From Xylaria sp. FL1777 (Eukaryota > Ascomycota > Sordariomycetes > Xylariales > Xylariaceae), in assembly GCA_022578965.1 (NCBI GenBank), contig MU400542.1, positions 301,835 to 365,834 on the forward strand: 64,000 nucleotides of DNA, given 5' to 3'. Position numbers and translations under genes: made by a program. Positions within the stretch are counted from its first letter, which is position 1; the number at the start of each line of letters is the position of its first letter. Shown here piece by piece: positions 51,812 to 64,000 of this stretch. A model generated the notes under the pieces. That model ran no database searches. It saw only the letters and a list, made by a program, of their open reading frames with translations, and was not told where the DNA came from.

Positions 51812-54800
51812 TCTTTTTTTATTAAGATATAGCTGCTTTTAGTTTATTTTAATACTTATAATTATAAAGTTCTTTTTATTATTAACGTTTTTTAAATAAA
51901 GTTAATATTATTTTCTTTTGTTTATTTAGTTTTATAAGTTTTTTTTTATTTTTTTTACTACGTTTAAAGGTAGTTTAAGTTTTAACGCTTGCAAAGGCAT
52001 TTTAGCTTTATTAAAACTAGTTCTAGCTTTTTTACGTATTTGAATATATAAGTAAAAGCTTTTAAGAATGCTTAGCGTTTTTTTTAAAAAAGTGCTTATA
52101 AAAAGTTTATATTTCTTTTTTTTTAAACTATTAAGCTTAGCTAGGTTTTATATTTAGCTTGCTATACTTAAAAGAAAGGATATTTGTAAGTATATTTATA
52201 GCAAAATAATTTTATACTTTTAGAACGTTTTTATATTGCTTGTAATAAGACTTTTTTAGTATAAGCGTTAGTTCTTTTTGCTAGAAATTCTTTTTGCGCT
52301 TTAAAGTAAAAAGTATTAAAAAAACAAAACAATTAGTATTTAGCTTTTTTTTTGGCGTTTTGCTTTTATTCCTTGCATTTTTAGTGCTTAATAAAGTAAA
52401 AGCTGTTTTTTTAGATTTAAAAAAAGTTATATTTAGTGCTTATAAAAGTTTATAAAGCTTAATACTTATTAAAGGCAATAAGCGTAAATCTTTTAGTAAT
52501 TTAAAGCTAAAGTGCTTTTTAAGGCTTTTTTTTATAAAAACAATAAGCTATATGTAACTTTTTTAATTATTAATGCCTTTTTTTAAAAACTAGTTTATTA
52601 AGTTATAAAACATGCAGTATAAATATAAAGGCTTAAAAAATCCGCACATATAAATATTGCGCTAAAAAAAGCAAAAAAGTATAAAATAGCTTAAAATAAC
52701 TTTTATATTAAAGTGCTTTATTGCTTAATATTTTTGCAATTTTTAGAAAACTTGTTTGTTGTTTTTATTAGTAGTATGCTTAAAGTTTAAAATATATGTT
52801 ACTTTTAAAACAGTATTAACAAAAATAGTAATTTAATAATTATTTAAGCAATATTTTATTATAAAATATTTTATTTAAAGGGTTTTAGCAATTATTATAG
52901 CTTACTTTATATTTTATTAGTTTATAAAAAGGTTTTTTATAAACTAGTTATACTTAGGCTTAATACTTATTTTTGGAGTTTTGCTTTTTTTATTTATATA
53001 TAGCTAAAGCAATATATTTAGTAAAGCTTTTAATTTGCGCTTATTTAGCTATTTTTTAGCGTTTAGCTTTATAAAAACGTTTGTAATATAAATAGCTTTA
53101 AACCTTTATAACACTATATTTATTTTATAAAAGTCCTTATAGCAGCTAAAAACAATAAAATTTCTTTAGTAATTTAAATACTTTTATTTATATTAATAAG
53201 TTCTTTTAACAGCTATTTATTGCTTTAGAAAAAAGGTCTTTAATTATTACTGCTTGTTATTTTTATGTATTATTTTTAGAACTTTACTTAGCAAAAAACA
53301 ATAAACTAGTTCTTATTTATTGTAAGGCTTAAGCTTGTTAAAGTATTTAAGGTTATTATTTTTTTAATAATTATTTAAAGCTTTTTTTAGTAGTAGCTTT
53401 TTTAAAGCTTTTATAAATATTAACTATAAAATGTTCGGCTTTTATGTTATAAGTTTTTATTTTTTATGTAGTTTTAGCTTTATTGCTAAAACTATTAAAA
53501 ATCTTATAAATATAACATTAAACTTATTAAAGCATAAATTATTACTATTATAGTAATTTTTAATTATGGATAAAAATTATATTAGTATTGCAGAACTTTT
53601 TATAGCTATAAACCTAGATATTTAGCTTATAATTTATAAAAATTCTCTTAGAAATCCTTTTGTTAGTTTAAGCATATAAAATAGCATTTTATTTACGTTT
53701 ACTAAGCAATTTTATGCAATAAAGTATGCTAAATGAACTTTTCTTTAAAAAGTAATTGTTTTTTTACTATGCACTAAATTAAAAAAGTAAATATTCTTTT
53801 TTAAGATTATATATATTATAAACTATTAATATTTTAACGTTTTTTATTATAATATTCTTTATATATTATAAATATTGATTTTTTTTATATTTGTTAAACT
53901 AAGTCTAGAAAAAAGTTTTAATAAGCTTTATTATTTTTAAAGAACAAATAACTAAAGCAGTTTTTTAGTACTACCTTTTTGCTTTTTTTTAGGTTTTTAA
54001 AAAATAAATACTTTATAAAAATTACTTCTTTTTTAGTAAAAGGAAACTTTAAAACGGATTTTAAAAAAACATTAACTAAAAAAAGCAACACGTTTTTTAG
54101 CTAAATATTTTCTGCATTTGGCTTATTAATCTATAAGAAAAGCATATAAGCTAAATACTTTTTATACTTTAAGCTATTAATAAATATTAGCTTTTTTTTA
54201 AAGCTATTTTTAAAAAGCCTTTAGTTTTTAAAAAAAGGCTTTTTATAGCTAGTTATAAGGTTTGCATATATATACTTGTTTTTTTTCCTTTTTTTTTTTA
54301 TTTTTTGTTTTGCTATTTGTTATGCTTAAAGCTTATACTTTTTAGCATAAAGTAGTAGCTTACTAGTGCTTTTAAAAAGAAATAATGCTATTTTTAGCTA
54401 ATTTGTAGTACTAATAACTTCTTTAAAAATAAAAAATATAATAATTAAAAGTATATACGTATAATAAAAGCAATCCTTATTAATGTTTAAGCGTATATAT
54501 ATATTTGCTATATTTTATAATTAAATAAAAAGTGCAAGTAAGTTAAAAAACCTAATATAAATCAAAAGTATAAAAGCAAATAGTACTATATACTTAAATA
54601 AAAAGTATAAAGTATAAGTATTAAAGTTAGTATTATTTGCTACATATAGTTTAATATTTTTAATTGTTAATTTAAATTATTATTTTTTAGTAATTGTAAG
54701 ATTTTTTAAATATAAATGCTAAAAGCATTTATATAAAATGCAAAAAATTAGAATTTGTTAAGTAAATAAAATAGTAAAGTTAAGTATAAATAAAAGGTTT

Positions 54801-57800
54801 AATAAAGCAAATATAATAAAAAAAAAGCTAAAATATGTAGTTTTAAACTAGTGCACTTTTTTTTTATAAACTTATTATATTATTTTTAATTTATTAATTA
54901 ATTATTTTATTGCTAAAATAAATTATTAATTACTAAATGCTTTTATAATAATTACTTTTTATATGTTTGCATTAGTATTAATTAAAGAATAAGCAAATAA
55001 AATAGTTTTAGTTAGTTAAGTAGTTGCTTTTTAATTTTTTTTTAATATACTTATAACTTATTTTTTTTAAACAACTGTTATAACTAATAGTAAAGTAGGT
55101 AATTTAAGCTTTATTAAATATAAAAGAAAAGCTTGTTTTTTTTTTTAATCTGTTTTTTTTTGTGTAGTTTTAAAGCTTTAATTTTTTTTGCAATTTTTTA
55201 CTTTAGTGCTTAAGTTTTTAGATTATTTAGTTTATGTTTTTGTTATAGATTTTTTGGCCTTAAGTAGTACAATTAATTTTTGCTTAATTAAGCACGCAAA
55301 AAAAAATTCTTACATTATTAATAGAGTTTTAAACAATTAAAAAGCATTGTAGCAATTTATTAAGATTTAAAAAATTAATACTGCTTAGCTAACAAATAGT
55401 TTTATTTGTAATATTTAAAAAGTTAAGTTTATTAACAAATAGTAAAATATATATGCTTTTTTTTTTTTTAGATCTTATTTTTTTTATTTAGCTAACCTTT
55501 TTTTTTTTTATGTAATTAAGCACTAAGCTATTTAAAGATTAAAATTTTTAGTAGTAATGCTAGCAGTAAATATGTTTAATAAAAAGTTAATTATAATTTT
55601 TTTTCTAAATATTATATAAATTAATATATTTAAGCTAGCTTTACTTAAGTAAAAAAGCAGCAGTATTTAAAAGCTTGCTTATTATATATAAAGGCAACTA
55701 AAAGTAGTTTTTAAAGCAAATATATATATTAGATTTTTTGTAATTTTTGTTAGCTTATAGCTATATTTATATAGTTATTTAGAATTTAGAATGCTATACT
55801 TTGTAAGCATTATAAGCAAATATTAATAATGGCTAAAAGCAAAAAGTATATAAAACTTTACTTTTTTTTTTTTTGCTATATTATTTTAAAATAAAGGTTT
55901 AGTGCGTGTACTAATTATGCGTTTATTATTTAGTTACATAACTGTTTATTTTATAAGTCTTAAGGTAATATAGCTAAATATTTTAAAGCTAACATAATAA
56001 TTGCAGCAATTAAAAAAGATTTTATGCTTAAAAACTTTAAAAAATAAATAACTTTATTTAAAAATTCCTTTATTTGTTTAACTAAAAAAAGAACTAAATT
56101 AAAACATAAATTAAATTGTTTTTTTAAGCTAATTTTATTGCTTAGCTTGTTATATGTTATATTAGTAAGCAATAATTTAGTATTGCTTAAAAAATTAATA
56201 TAACGCTTTAATGTTTTAAAGAATAGTTAAAAAAATAAATTAAATGAATTATATAAAGTAAAATAGAATAAAAAAATTAAACGATTTGTTTATATAGCAA
56301 TGCTTTTTTTAATATAATTTGCAATTATTTTTCTTTATTGTATAGTTTGCAAACTTTTTTCTAAGCGTAATAAATAAAAAAAAAATAATTATTATATAAA
56401 GAGTTAAGTTTTAATACTTATAAAAATAAATATATAGAACTTTTATAACAAAAAGCTTAAAATATATAAAATAAAAATTATTAATACTAAATTATTAAAT
56501 CTTTTTTTTGTTTTTTTTTTAGTTTTTATTTTTTTAGCTTTATATAAATAAATACTTTTGCTTAGTTTTCTATAGCAAGATTTTGCTTTAATTAAGCTTG
56601 CTTTAAACTTTGCTTAAGCGTTTATTGTTTTATTAAATATTTATTATTGCTTAATAGCAGCTTTAAATTATTACTAGTAGTTTAAGCACGTAAAATATAA
56701 ACTAGTAATTTTATGAAGTGCAGTAATAATGTTTTTTGCTTTTTAGCAGTTCTAAGATTTTTATTAAGTATTAAATAGTTTAAACTAAAAGCAAAAAGCG
56801 CTGTTTAGTTTTAAATAAAAGTAATTAGGCGATTAAAAGTAAAAAAACTTATATATAAGCGTTAGTACAGCAGAATAAACTTGAGTAATTAAAACTAATA
56901 AGCAGTTTTTACTTTTGTTTTTTTTGTTTTTATGCATTTTTAAAAAAAAGCAATAATAATTTATACTAAAATTAAGCTATTAAGCTATTTAAAAAACGTT
57001 AAAATAAAATAAAAACTTATATTTTTAGTATAATAATAAAAAAAGTATTAATAAACAAGTTGCTATAAAACTAACAAATGTAAAACTAATGGAAAAAAAG
57101 CTATAAAAAACATGCTTAGTTTTAAGCGAAATAAAATAGTTTTGTGTATTATAACTTAATTATATAAACTTATGCAATTAGTAAAAATAAAGAATAAAAC
57201 AATTAGTAAAAAAACAAAAAGTAAAAAAAAGAAAATCTGTTGCTTTAGCTTTTGTTAATTATTATTTTTTAAAGCGCTTTATAATATAATAGCTAAAAAA
57301 AATAAAGTAAGCTATTATATTTTTTAGCGCTTAGAATGTTTAAAGCGCTAAAAGCTATACTATAGCTTTTTAAACTTAAAAGGCTTATATAACTTGTTAT
57401 ATTTTTTTTGCTTTTTGTAGCTTAACTGCTATAGCTTTAATTATTAAAAGCTTTATTGTTTTAGTTAGCTTTTTAATAAATAGCTGCTATACTAGTAGTT
57501 TATACATTAAAATCGGGATTTTTTAGCTTTTAGTATTTTTAGTTATTTTATATAAATTGCTTTAACTTTTTAGCAAAAAATAACTTTTTTAATTCTTTTT
57601 TTAATAATTTTGCTAGTTAATATTGTTTATAATTAACCTTTTTTTTAACTTAATAAAAGCTAATTTATTAGTATAGTAGTTTTTTGTTGTTAGATTTATT
57701 TATTAAAAGTATAATATTGTAAAAAAAAATAAGCAAGCTTTTTTTAAGTAGTTACTTAATTTTATAAGCGTTTTTTTAAGATTTAGTTTTTGCAGCTAAT

Positions 57801-59765
57801 TTTTTTTTTTTAGTTATAATTGCTTTAACCCTTATAACATTTTAGTTGTAGCGTTTTAGCTGCTTAACTTTAGCTTTAATAAAATCTTTATAAAAAGCAT
57901 TATTTTGTTATTTGATTATTTTTTACGTTAGTATTATATTTTCTACTAGTAAAATTAGCATTTTTTTATATATTAGCTTATATAAGCTATAGCTATAATA
58001 GCATATAAAAATGCAATTTGCTTATATTACTAAGTTTAAGTAATTTAGCTAATTTTTTTTGGTTTTATTTGTTATTTGTATAAAGCTTTTTTTTATTAGT
58101 TTGTAGCTTTTTTTAACAAAGCCTTAGGCTTAAAAATAATAAGTAAAGCTATAGTTTATTTTGTATTTTAAAGTATTTACTACGTTTTTTATTTCTTTTT
58201 TAAACTCGGAGCTATTATTGCACTTAATTTTAATAGAAACTTTATATTAAAACATAATTTTTTTTTTAATAAACTTAAGTATTACTAAAGAATTTATATG
58301 TTTTAAAGGTTTAGCTTTTAAATAAGTTGTTATTTTACTTTTTGCTTTTATAATAGCTTTAAATTTGTTGCTTAATAGCATAGTTTATATATTTATAACT
58401 TATAAAACTAAAGGGTTTAAAGAATAGTTAAAACAGTGTTTTTTAGTTTTTTTGCTATTTATAGATTTTTAGTAATTAAAGCAACTAGCAATTATAATAT
58501 AAACGTTTTAATAAAGGCCTTTTTAGTAGTATTTTTAAGTTATTCGTTAAGTTGTAAATATTTAGTTCTTATGTATTATTCCTTAAAAAGAATAAAAAAC
58601 TATAGATTTTTTTTTAGCATTAATAATTTTACTAAGTAAAAACTACATTCTTTAAATAACTATAAATAGTAATAAAATCAAAATTAATAAAAGCTAAAGT
58701 TTTATAAATAGCAGCAAGATTTTTAAACTTTATAACGTTTATAAATATACTTTTTTCTTTTGTATAATTAATAAGTTTAATAACTTTACTTTTATATTTT
58801 TTTAGAACTAATAGATTATATTGCATTAATTTGTTAAGTGTATAGATCTTTTTTTTGTATTGTTTTTGTTTTTTTTTAAATATATTTATATTTTTTTTAG
58901 CATACTAATTTAACTTAAACTTATTTAGTTTTAGCTATAAAATTAGCTTAATAATATTTTGCTAAGCTTAGTAATATAATATTAAATATTTTTAAAATTA
59001 ATTTTAGCATATAAAATAAAAAGGGTAATATTTTAAAGCTGTTTAATTATAATAATTTTTTTATATGTAAGCTTAAATAGATTTTAAAATATATTAATTA
59101 TTAGCTTACTTTTTGTATTAGGTTTGTTTATAACTTTTGGTTTATTTAAATATATAGTATTTAAATATAAAAATATAACTTTGCTATAAAAAAGTAATAA
59201 AGTTAGCTTTAAAAGCTTAAGTATATTGTTTTATATTAAGTAGCTTTAAATTAAATATTATAGCAAAAAAAAAAGTATAGTTATAAATAACAGTAAACTA
59301 AAATTTACCTGAAAAAACTAGAATTATAACATAATATAAAAGTTAATATAGCTTGAAGTTTTTTAAAACTTAGTTACTAAATCTTTTGTTTAGTTATTAA
59401 TTAGCGTTTATAGAAAAAAGTTCTTTATTTTTTATATAAGTTTAAGTATTTTTAGTTATAAATTAAAAACTTTTATATATTTGCGTTTTAGTAAAGCAAA
59501 ACTTATTAAACTTATTATATAATAGTTTTATTTTTTTATTAGGATTTACATTTAGTTTTAAGATTATATACTAAGTATGGTTACGTAAAAAGCGCTAAAA
59601 AAAGTTTGCTATAGCTTAAGTCTAAAAATAAAAAGTTAAATATTAGTTTTTATTAAAGTAAGAAAAAAAAAAGCAAAACTATAAAAAAGTTAAAGCTTTT
59701 AAATATTAATATATAGATTTTAGTTTTTAAGTAGTATAATAAGCTAAAGCTATTATAACTTGCTA

Positions 59766-60262
59766 AAATAATGCAGTGCTTATAAAAAGTATAGCTTTAT
59801 TAAGTTATAAACATTAATATTATTTTATGCTACTATTTTTAGTATATAGTTAAATTGCGCAAAGTGAAAAAAATAAAAATTTGGACTATAAAAAAGTATA
59901 GTACTTATAAAAAGTATAGCTTTGTTAAGTTGCAAACATTAAAATTGTTTTATGCTACTGTTTTTAAAAAAAAAATAGAAATCTAGTTTATAAAAAAGTA
60001 TAGTAACTGTAATAAGTATAACTTTATTAAGTTGCAAACATTAAAATTGTTTTATGCTATTGTTTTTAGAAAAAAAATAAAGATCTAAACTATAAAAAGG
60101 CGTAGTGCTTATAGTAGGTGTAGCTTTATTAAGTTATAAATACTAAGATTGTTTTATGCTACTATTTTTAAAAAGGAAATAAAGATCTAGTTTATAAAAA
60201 AGTATAATGCTTGTAATAAGTAGCTTTGTTAAATTATAAACTTTAAGATTATTATGCAGTAT
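59766..60262 (+). repeat. About 102-bp tandem repeat, five copies
   Basis: Anchor AGCTTTATTAAGTTATAAAC-like words start at 59793, 59918, 60020, 60122 and 60222. The first interval is longer because of an extra stretch with AAATTGCGCAAAGTG. Units also share TTTTATGCTACTRTTTTT and AAAGATCTAG. The units differ mainly by transitions. Confidence 0.85.
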
Positions 60263-61574
60263 ACTTTTTATTTAGTATATTATTAAATAATGCAAGTTAA
60301 AAGAAATAAAGATTTAGTTTAGTTAAATTAAAAATAAACTTAATAAGCTTTATTAATAAAAAATACGTGTTAATAAGTTTAAAGTTTATATATTTAAAAG
60401 AAAACTTAACTTTTAATTATAATAAGTATTGCTTTAGTATTACTAAAAGAAAATACGCAAGTATAACTTATTTATTTTAGTACTTATATTTATATACTTG
60501 CTTTTTACTTTAGTAATTATAAGTAATTATAAGATTTATAGACTTACTTATATACTTAGTATACTATAATTTTAGCTGTAGTTTGTAAACTTGTTATACT
60601 TTTTATAAATTTTATCTTTTTTTTAAATGTTTACTTTTTTAGCCTTATTTAACTTAACTAACTTTTTATTATTACTAAGCTTACAAATGCGTACTTTATT
60701 TATTTTATGCAAGTAGCACATTTTTTTTTTAATTATAAAGCTAACTGTTTTATTAAAATAAACCATTATTATGATTATTTTATTAACAGCTATATTTTAT
60801 ATTGTATTATACTTATAATTTATAATTATAATGTTTAGCAAAAACAAATTAAGTTTTTGTAGTGTTAAGCGTAATAAAGCTTCTGCAAGTAATAAACTTA
60901 TTACTTTTTAGGTAAGTAATTTTAATAACAAATTCTTTTTTAAAATAAAGCAGTTTAGCAAGTTACTAAAAGTTATACTAGCATTTCTTAAAGCGAAAAG
61001 TAACAATTTTAAATATACAACTTTTTATTACAAAAGCATACTAGTATAAAAGTTTAATATGCTTAATGCTATATATTATTTCTTGTTTTTATTTAATACT
61101 ACTAAATATACTTAATATTAATACTTGTTTTTGCTATATAGCTATAAATGTTTAACAGAAATACTATTGCAGTAATTTAAGCAAAAAGCAATAACTTTTA
61201 TAAAGATAGCTTATATAAATGCTGCGTTTAAAGTTAAAAAAAAATCTAAGTTTAAATGCAAAATAAAATAAAAAAAAAGTATAAAATAGTTGCAGATTAC
61301 AGAAAACATATTAAAATAAAAAAATATATTAGCAAATATTGCAACATTAAAAAAAAGCTAAATTAGCTTTAACTTTAAGTACTTATTACTTAATTTACTA
61401 GTAGACCTTTTAGGAGTAAAGCAGACTTTGCTTAACTTTATTAATATATATTTTTAAACTTTTAATTAATTGGCTTACTTATTTTAACAAAACAAAGTGC
61501 ATAGCGTTTTTAAAGCATAAAATATGTACTGTTTTATATATATTTAATTTTTATAGTTTAAAACTTTTATTTTT

Positions 61575-61872
61575 ACTAAAGTAAAGTAAAATAGCTAAAT
61601 AGGCTAACTAACTAGTTAAAGTAAGTTTAAACTAAGTTATATAGTAAAAAAAAAGATATAAGTATTGCGCTAAATTTTAAAGCATAAATTTAAACATTAC
61701 AAACAACATAATAAAAATTAGCTATAGTTGCTTTATTTATATTATTAAATAGCTTTTTTATTAATTGTTTCATTTTTTAATTTATATATAGCTTAATTGC
61801 TTAAATGCGTAAGTTATGACTTATCTTTTTGCAATTAAAGTGTTATAGTAAATTTTGCGCAATTATACTGTT
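61575..61872 (+). repeat. Three-copy dispersed repeat, copy C
   Basis: Same orientation as copy A. It keeps TTAGCTATAGTTGCTTTATT and GCAATTAAAGTGTTATAG intact while other positions differ by C/T or G/A. Confidence 0.8.
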
Positions 61873-62042
61873 TTATTTTACTACAAACATCAAGTGTTTA
61901 AAATAAAATAATATGGTTTGCTTTTTTTATTGTATATTGCAGCCCTTATAAACTATAAATATACTTAACTAGCAGAAAACCTTCGGCCTTTTTTGCATAC
62001 CTGCCTTAAAACTTGTAAAGGTCGTAGCGTATGCTTAGATTT

Positions 62043-62100
62043 TTATAATAGTTTAATTTATTTATAGTACTTTAATTTATTTACTTTAATTTATTTATAT
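62043..62100. repeat. Short TTTAATTTATTTA array
   Basis: A few units resembling the array at 15,851-15,999, in the same orientation, near the right-hand part of the window. Confidence 0.6.
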
Positions 62101-62411
62101 ATATTGTTTAGTAGTTTTATTGTTTAAAATAAAGCCTGGTTTTTGTTTTATTAAAGCTAAGTATTAATGTTTATAATATTATAAAATTACTTATAATAAT
62201 AATTGCTTTATATTATGTGTACTTTGTTTTAATTTTAAACATGTTTAAAAAATTGTTTTTAATAAAGCTATAAAAACTTAAACCTTTTTTAATGTGGCTT
62301 TTATTATAAAGTTAATATAAAAGTAGCTTTTAAAATAGCTTAATGCTTTTATATATATTTTGCACTTTTTCTTTTATTAACTAAAGCTAAGGTTATATAA
62401 TAACTTATTTA

Positions 62412-62515
62412 GCTTATTAAGTTTATAGTGATTTAAAGCTTATTAAGCTTATAGTAATTTAAGGCTTATTAAGCTTATAATAATTTAATGCTTATTAAAT
62501 TTGCAATAATTTAAA
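62412..62515 (+). repeat. 26-bp tandem repeat, four copies
   Basis: Units beginning GCTTATTAAG at 62412, 62438, 62464 and 62490, each containing TTATARTRATTTAA. The most degenerate copy is the last. Confidence 0.85.
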
Positions 62516-62519
62516 AAAA

Positions 62520-64000
62520 GTTATTACTTTTTTTACTTTTTTTTTATTTATATAATTATATATTTTTTATACTTAGTTATTTATTTAGTTTTAGTTTTTT
62601 AGTTATTAACTTTTTATAACTATTAAGCATTAATATATTTATTACTTTTAATTTTTTAACACTTTTATTAATATATAATAATAAAAGTACTTTAAAAACT
62701 TCTTTAATAAACTATTATTAAAAATTTTATTATTATTTATAAATTAAAACCTTAAAAGTAAACCTGTTATATTAATATATAATAAGTTTATTATATTTTA
62801 ATAGCTTTTTAATTAATAAAATTTAATATATAAAAACAAATATTAATATAAAAAGTTAAATAATAAATAATTTATAAAATAAACTTTTAAAAATATATTA
62901 AAGAAATATTTAAAAAATAAAAATATTAAATAATATTATATAAGTAAATTTTATTTAATAATTAATAAACTAAATTTAAATTATGCTATTAAAAACAAAA
63001 AGTTAAAAATTAAGTTTAAAAATTTTAAAAATTTTTAAAATTAGTAATATATTAAAATAATAAATTTTAGTACTTTTATTAGCTATTTTTATTAAAAAAA
63101 AAGCAGTAATAAAAAAAAAAAAGTTAAATAGTAATAATAAAAAAAAACTAATATTAATATTAATATTATAAAATAAACTAATTATTTTAACTTAAAAAAT
63201 AGCTTAAATATTAAACGTTATAATTTTTAAATTAACATAAATATTAGCTATAATAATTAAAGCAGTAATAATAATTACTATTATAAGAATAAATTAAAGC
63301 TTTAAACAAATAATTATATTATAATTAATATTAATATTATTATTAGTAAATTTAATGTTTACTTTTATTATTATTATATTTAAAGTAATAATTTAAAATA
63401 AAAAACTTAACTTTTTATTATTATTATTATTTTTATTATTAAGATTATTTATAATATTAAAAATACTAAACATTAAAAGTTTTAAATTTACTGCTTTAAA
63501 GTTTTATAATAAATTTATAAATATAAAAGCTTTTTTAATTTATATTAAACTTTATTTAAAATAATATTTTATTATTATTATAAAAAAAAACTAAAAAATA
63601 ATAATTATTTTATAATTTTTGTTAAAAAAAGTATTAAAATAGTTTTAATTTATTTTAAAAAATTTTTTAAAAGCTAATAAGTTAACTAATTTTAAGCTAA
63701 AAACAAAAAAAATTTTTAAAAATTATATTAAGTTTAAAAATTAAATAAAAGCATTATTTAAAAATACTTAAAAAGCAAAACACATAAAAAAAGCATTTTA
63801 TTGTTTAAAATAAATAAAAGCAGCAATAAATTATACTATAAAATTTAAACAATTAATAGCAATTTTAAAATTGCTTAAGCTTATATTATTTTATTTATTT
63901 TATAATAAACTTAAAACTTAAATTTAAAACAAACTATATAAAATAAATAAACTAGTAAAAATTAATATATATATTAATATAGCAATTATAATTAATTAAT
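62520..64000. other. Hyper-AT sub-block
   Basis: Nearly all A and T. Lines beginning 62,881, 62,941 and 63,001 contain two, five and three G or C in 60. Even the GCT and GCA words common elsewhere in the AT block become sparse. No features found. Confidence 0.75.

Larger units (their letters stand above)
15841..64000. other. Gene-free extreme AT-rich, RIP-like block (runs off the window)
   Basis: About 48 kb with no credible coding sequence. The longest open frames are around 60-112 codons and of biased Ile/Leu/Lys/Phe/Tyr composition, as expected by chance in AT-rich DNA. Lines counted by hand give about 3-25% G+C. TTA, TAA and TAT triplets dominate. Many decayed tandem and dispersed repeats lie in it, and repeat copies differ mainly by C/T and G/A changes. 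In Pezizomycotina this is the known result of RIP acting on transposons and duplications. No intact transposase, reverse transcriptase or LTR pair could be recognised. Stretches between the repeats listed separately hold nothing I can identify. Confidence 0.85.

Noticed and set aside
15841..64000. Mitochondrial DNA or plasmid insertion as the cause of the AT richness
   Set aside because: No mitochondrial protein, rRNA or tRNA sequence is recognisable and stops occur in all frames, whereas repeats with transition differences fit RIP.
15841..64000. Firm call of a centromere
   Set aside because: Composition and repeats are compatible, but transposon graveyards look the same; sequence alone gives no CENP-A evidence.

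Overview
The window looks like the nuclear genome of a filamentous ascomycete (Pezizomycotina). The reasons are short introns (46-165 bp) with GT...CTAAC-like...YAG signals, an ankyrin-CorA fusion protein of a type common in these fungi, a secreted Ser/Thr-rich protein, and a long gene-free AT-rich block with the look of RIP (repeat-induced point mutation). I cannot name the species. Class Sordariomycetes is a guess.

Positions 1-15,840 are ordinary euchromatin of moderate GC. They hold three confident protein genes, all on the minus strand. Read in the direction of transcription they are: (1) 11,768-10,493, a signal-anchored or secreted SGNH (GDSL-type) hydrolase, 2 exons, 404 aa; (2) 9,435-5,108, an ankyrin-repeat/CorA-like membrane protein that I reconstruct as 9 exons and 1,173 aa, including a 15-bp microexon; (3) 3,590-631, a secreted Ser/Thr-rich mucin-like protein with a C-terminal beta-sandwich-like domain, 2 exons, 959 aa. 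A 10-N assembly gap flanked by suspicious homopolymers lies in an intron of gene 2 and does not interrupt its coding sequence. A 48-aa minus-strand reading frame at 13,786-13,640 is a weak extra candidate. No tRNA, rRNA or CRISPR was seen.

From about 15,841 to the end of the window (about 48 kb) the composition changes abruptly. Hand-counted lines give only about 3-25% G+C, there is no credible gene, and stop codons are dense in all frames. The block is full of decayed repeats: microsatellites, tandem arrays with units of about 20, 26, 35, 40, 102 and 189 bp, a dispersed repeat of about 300 bp in three copies (two direct, one inverted), and a 300-400 bp direct duplication whose copies differ largely by C/T and G/A transitions. 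The surviving cytosines are very unevenly placed: GpC is over-represented while TCA/TGA is almost absent. This suggests context-dependent C-to-T mutation, stronger than a simple AT bias. The block could be an AT-isochore of dead transposons, pericentromeric or subtelomeric heterochromatin, or part of a regional centromere; the sequence alone cannot decide.

The three genes share orientation but have separate promoters and unrelated functions (extracellular hydrolase, ion transport or signalling, cell-surface/secreted mucin), so I see no pathway linking them.
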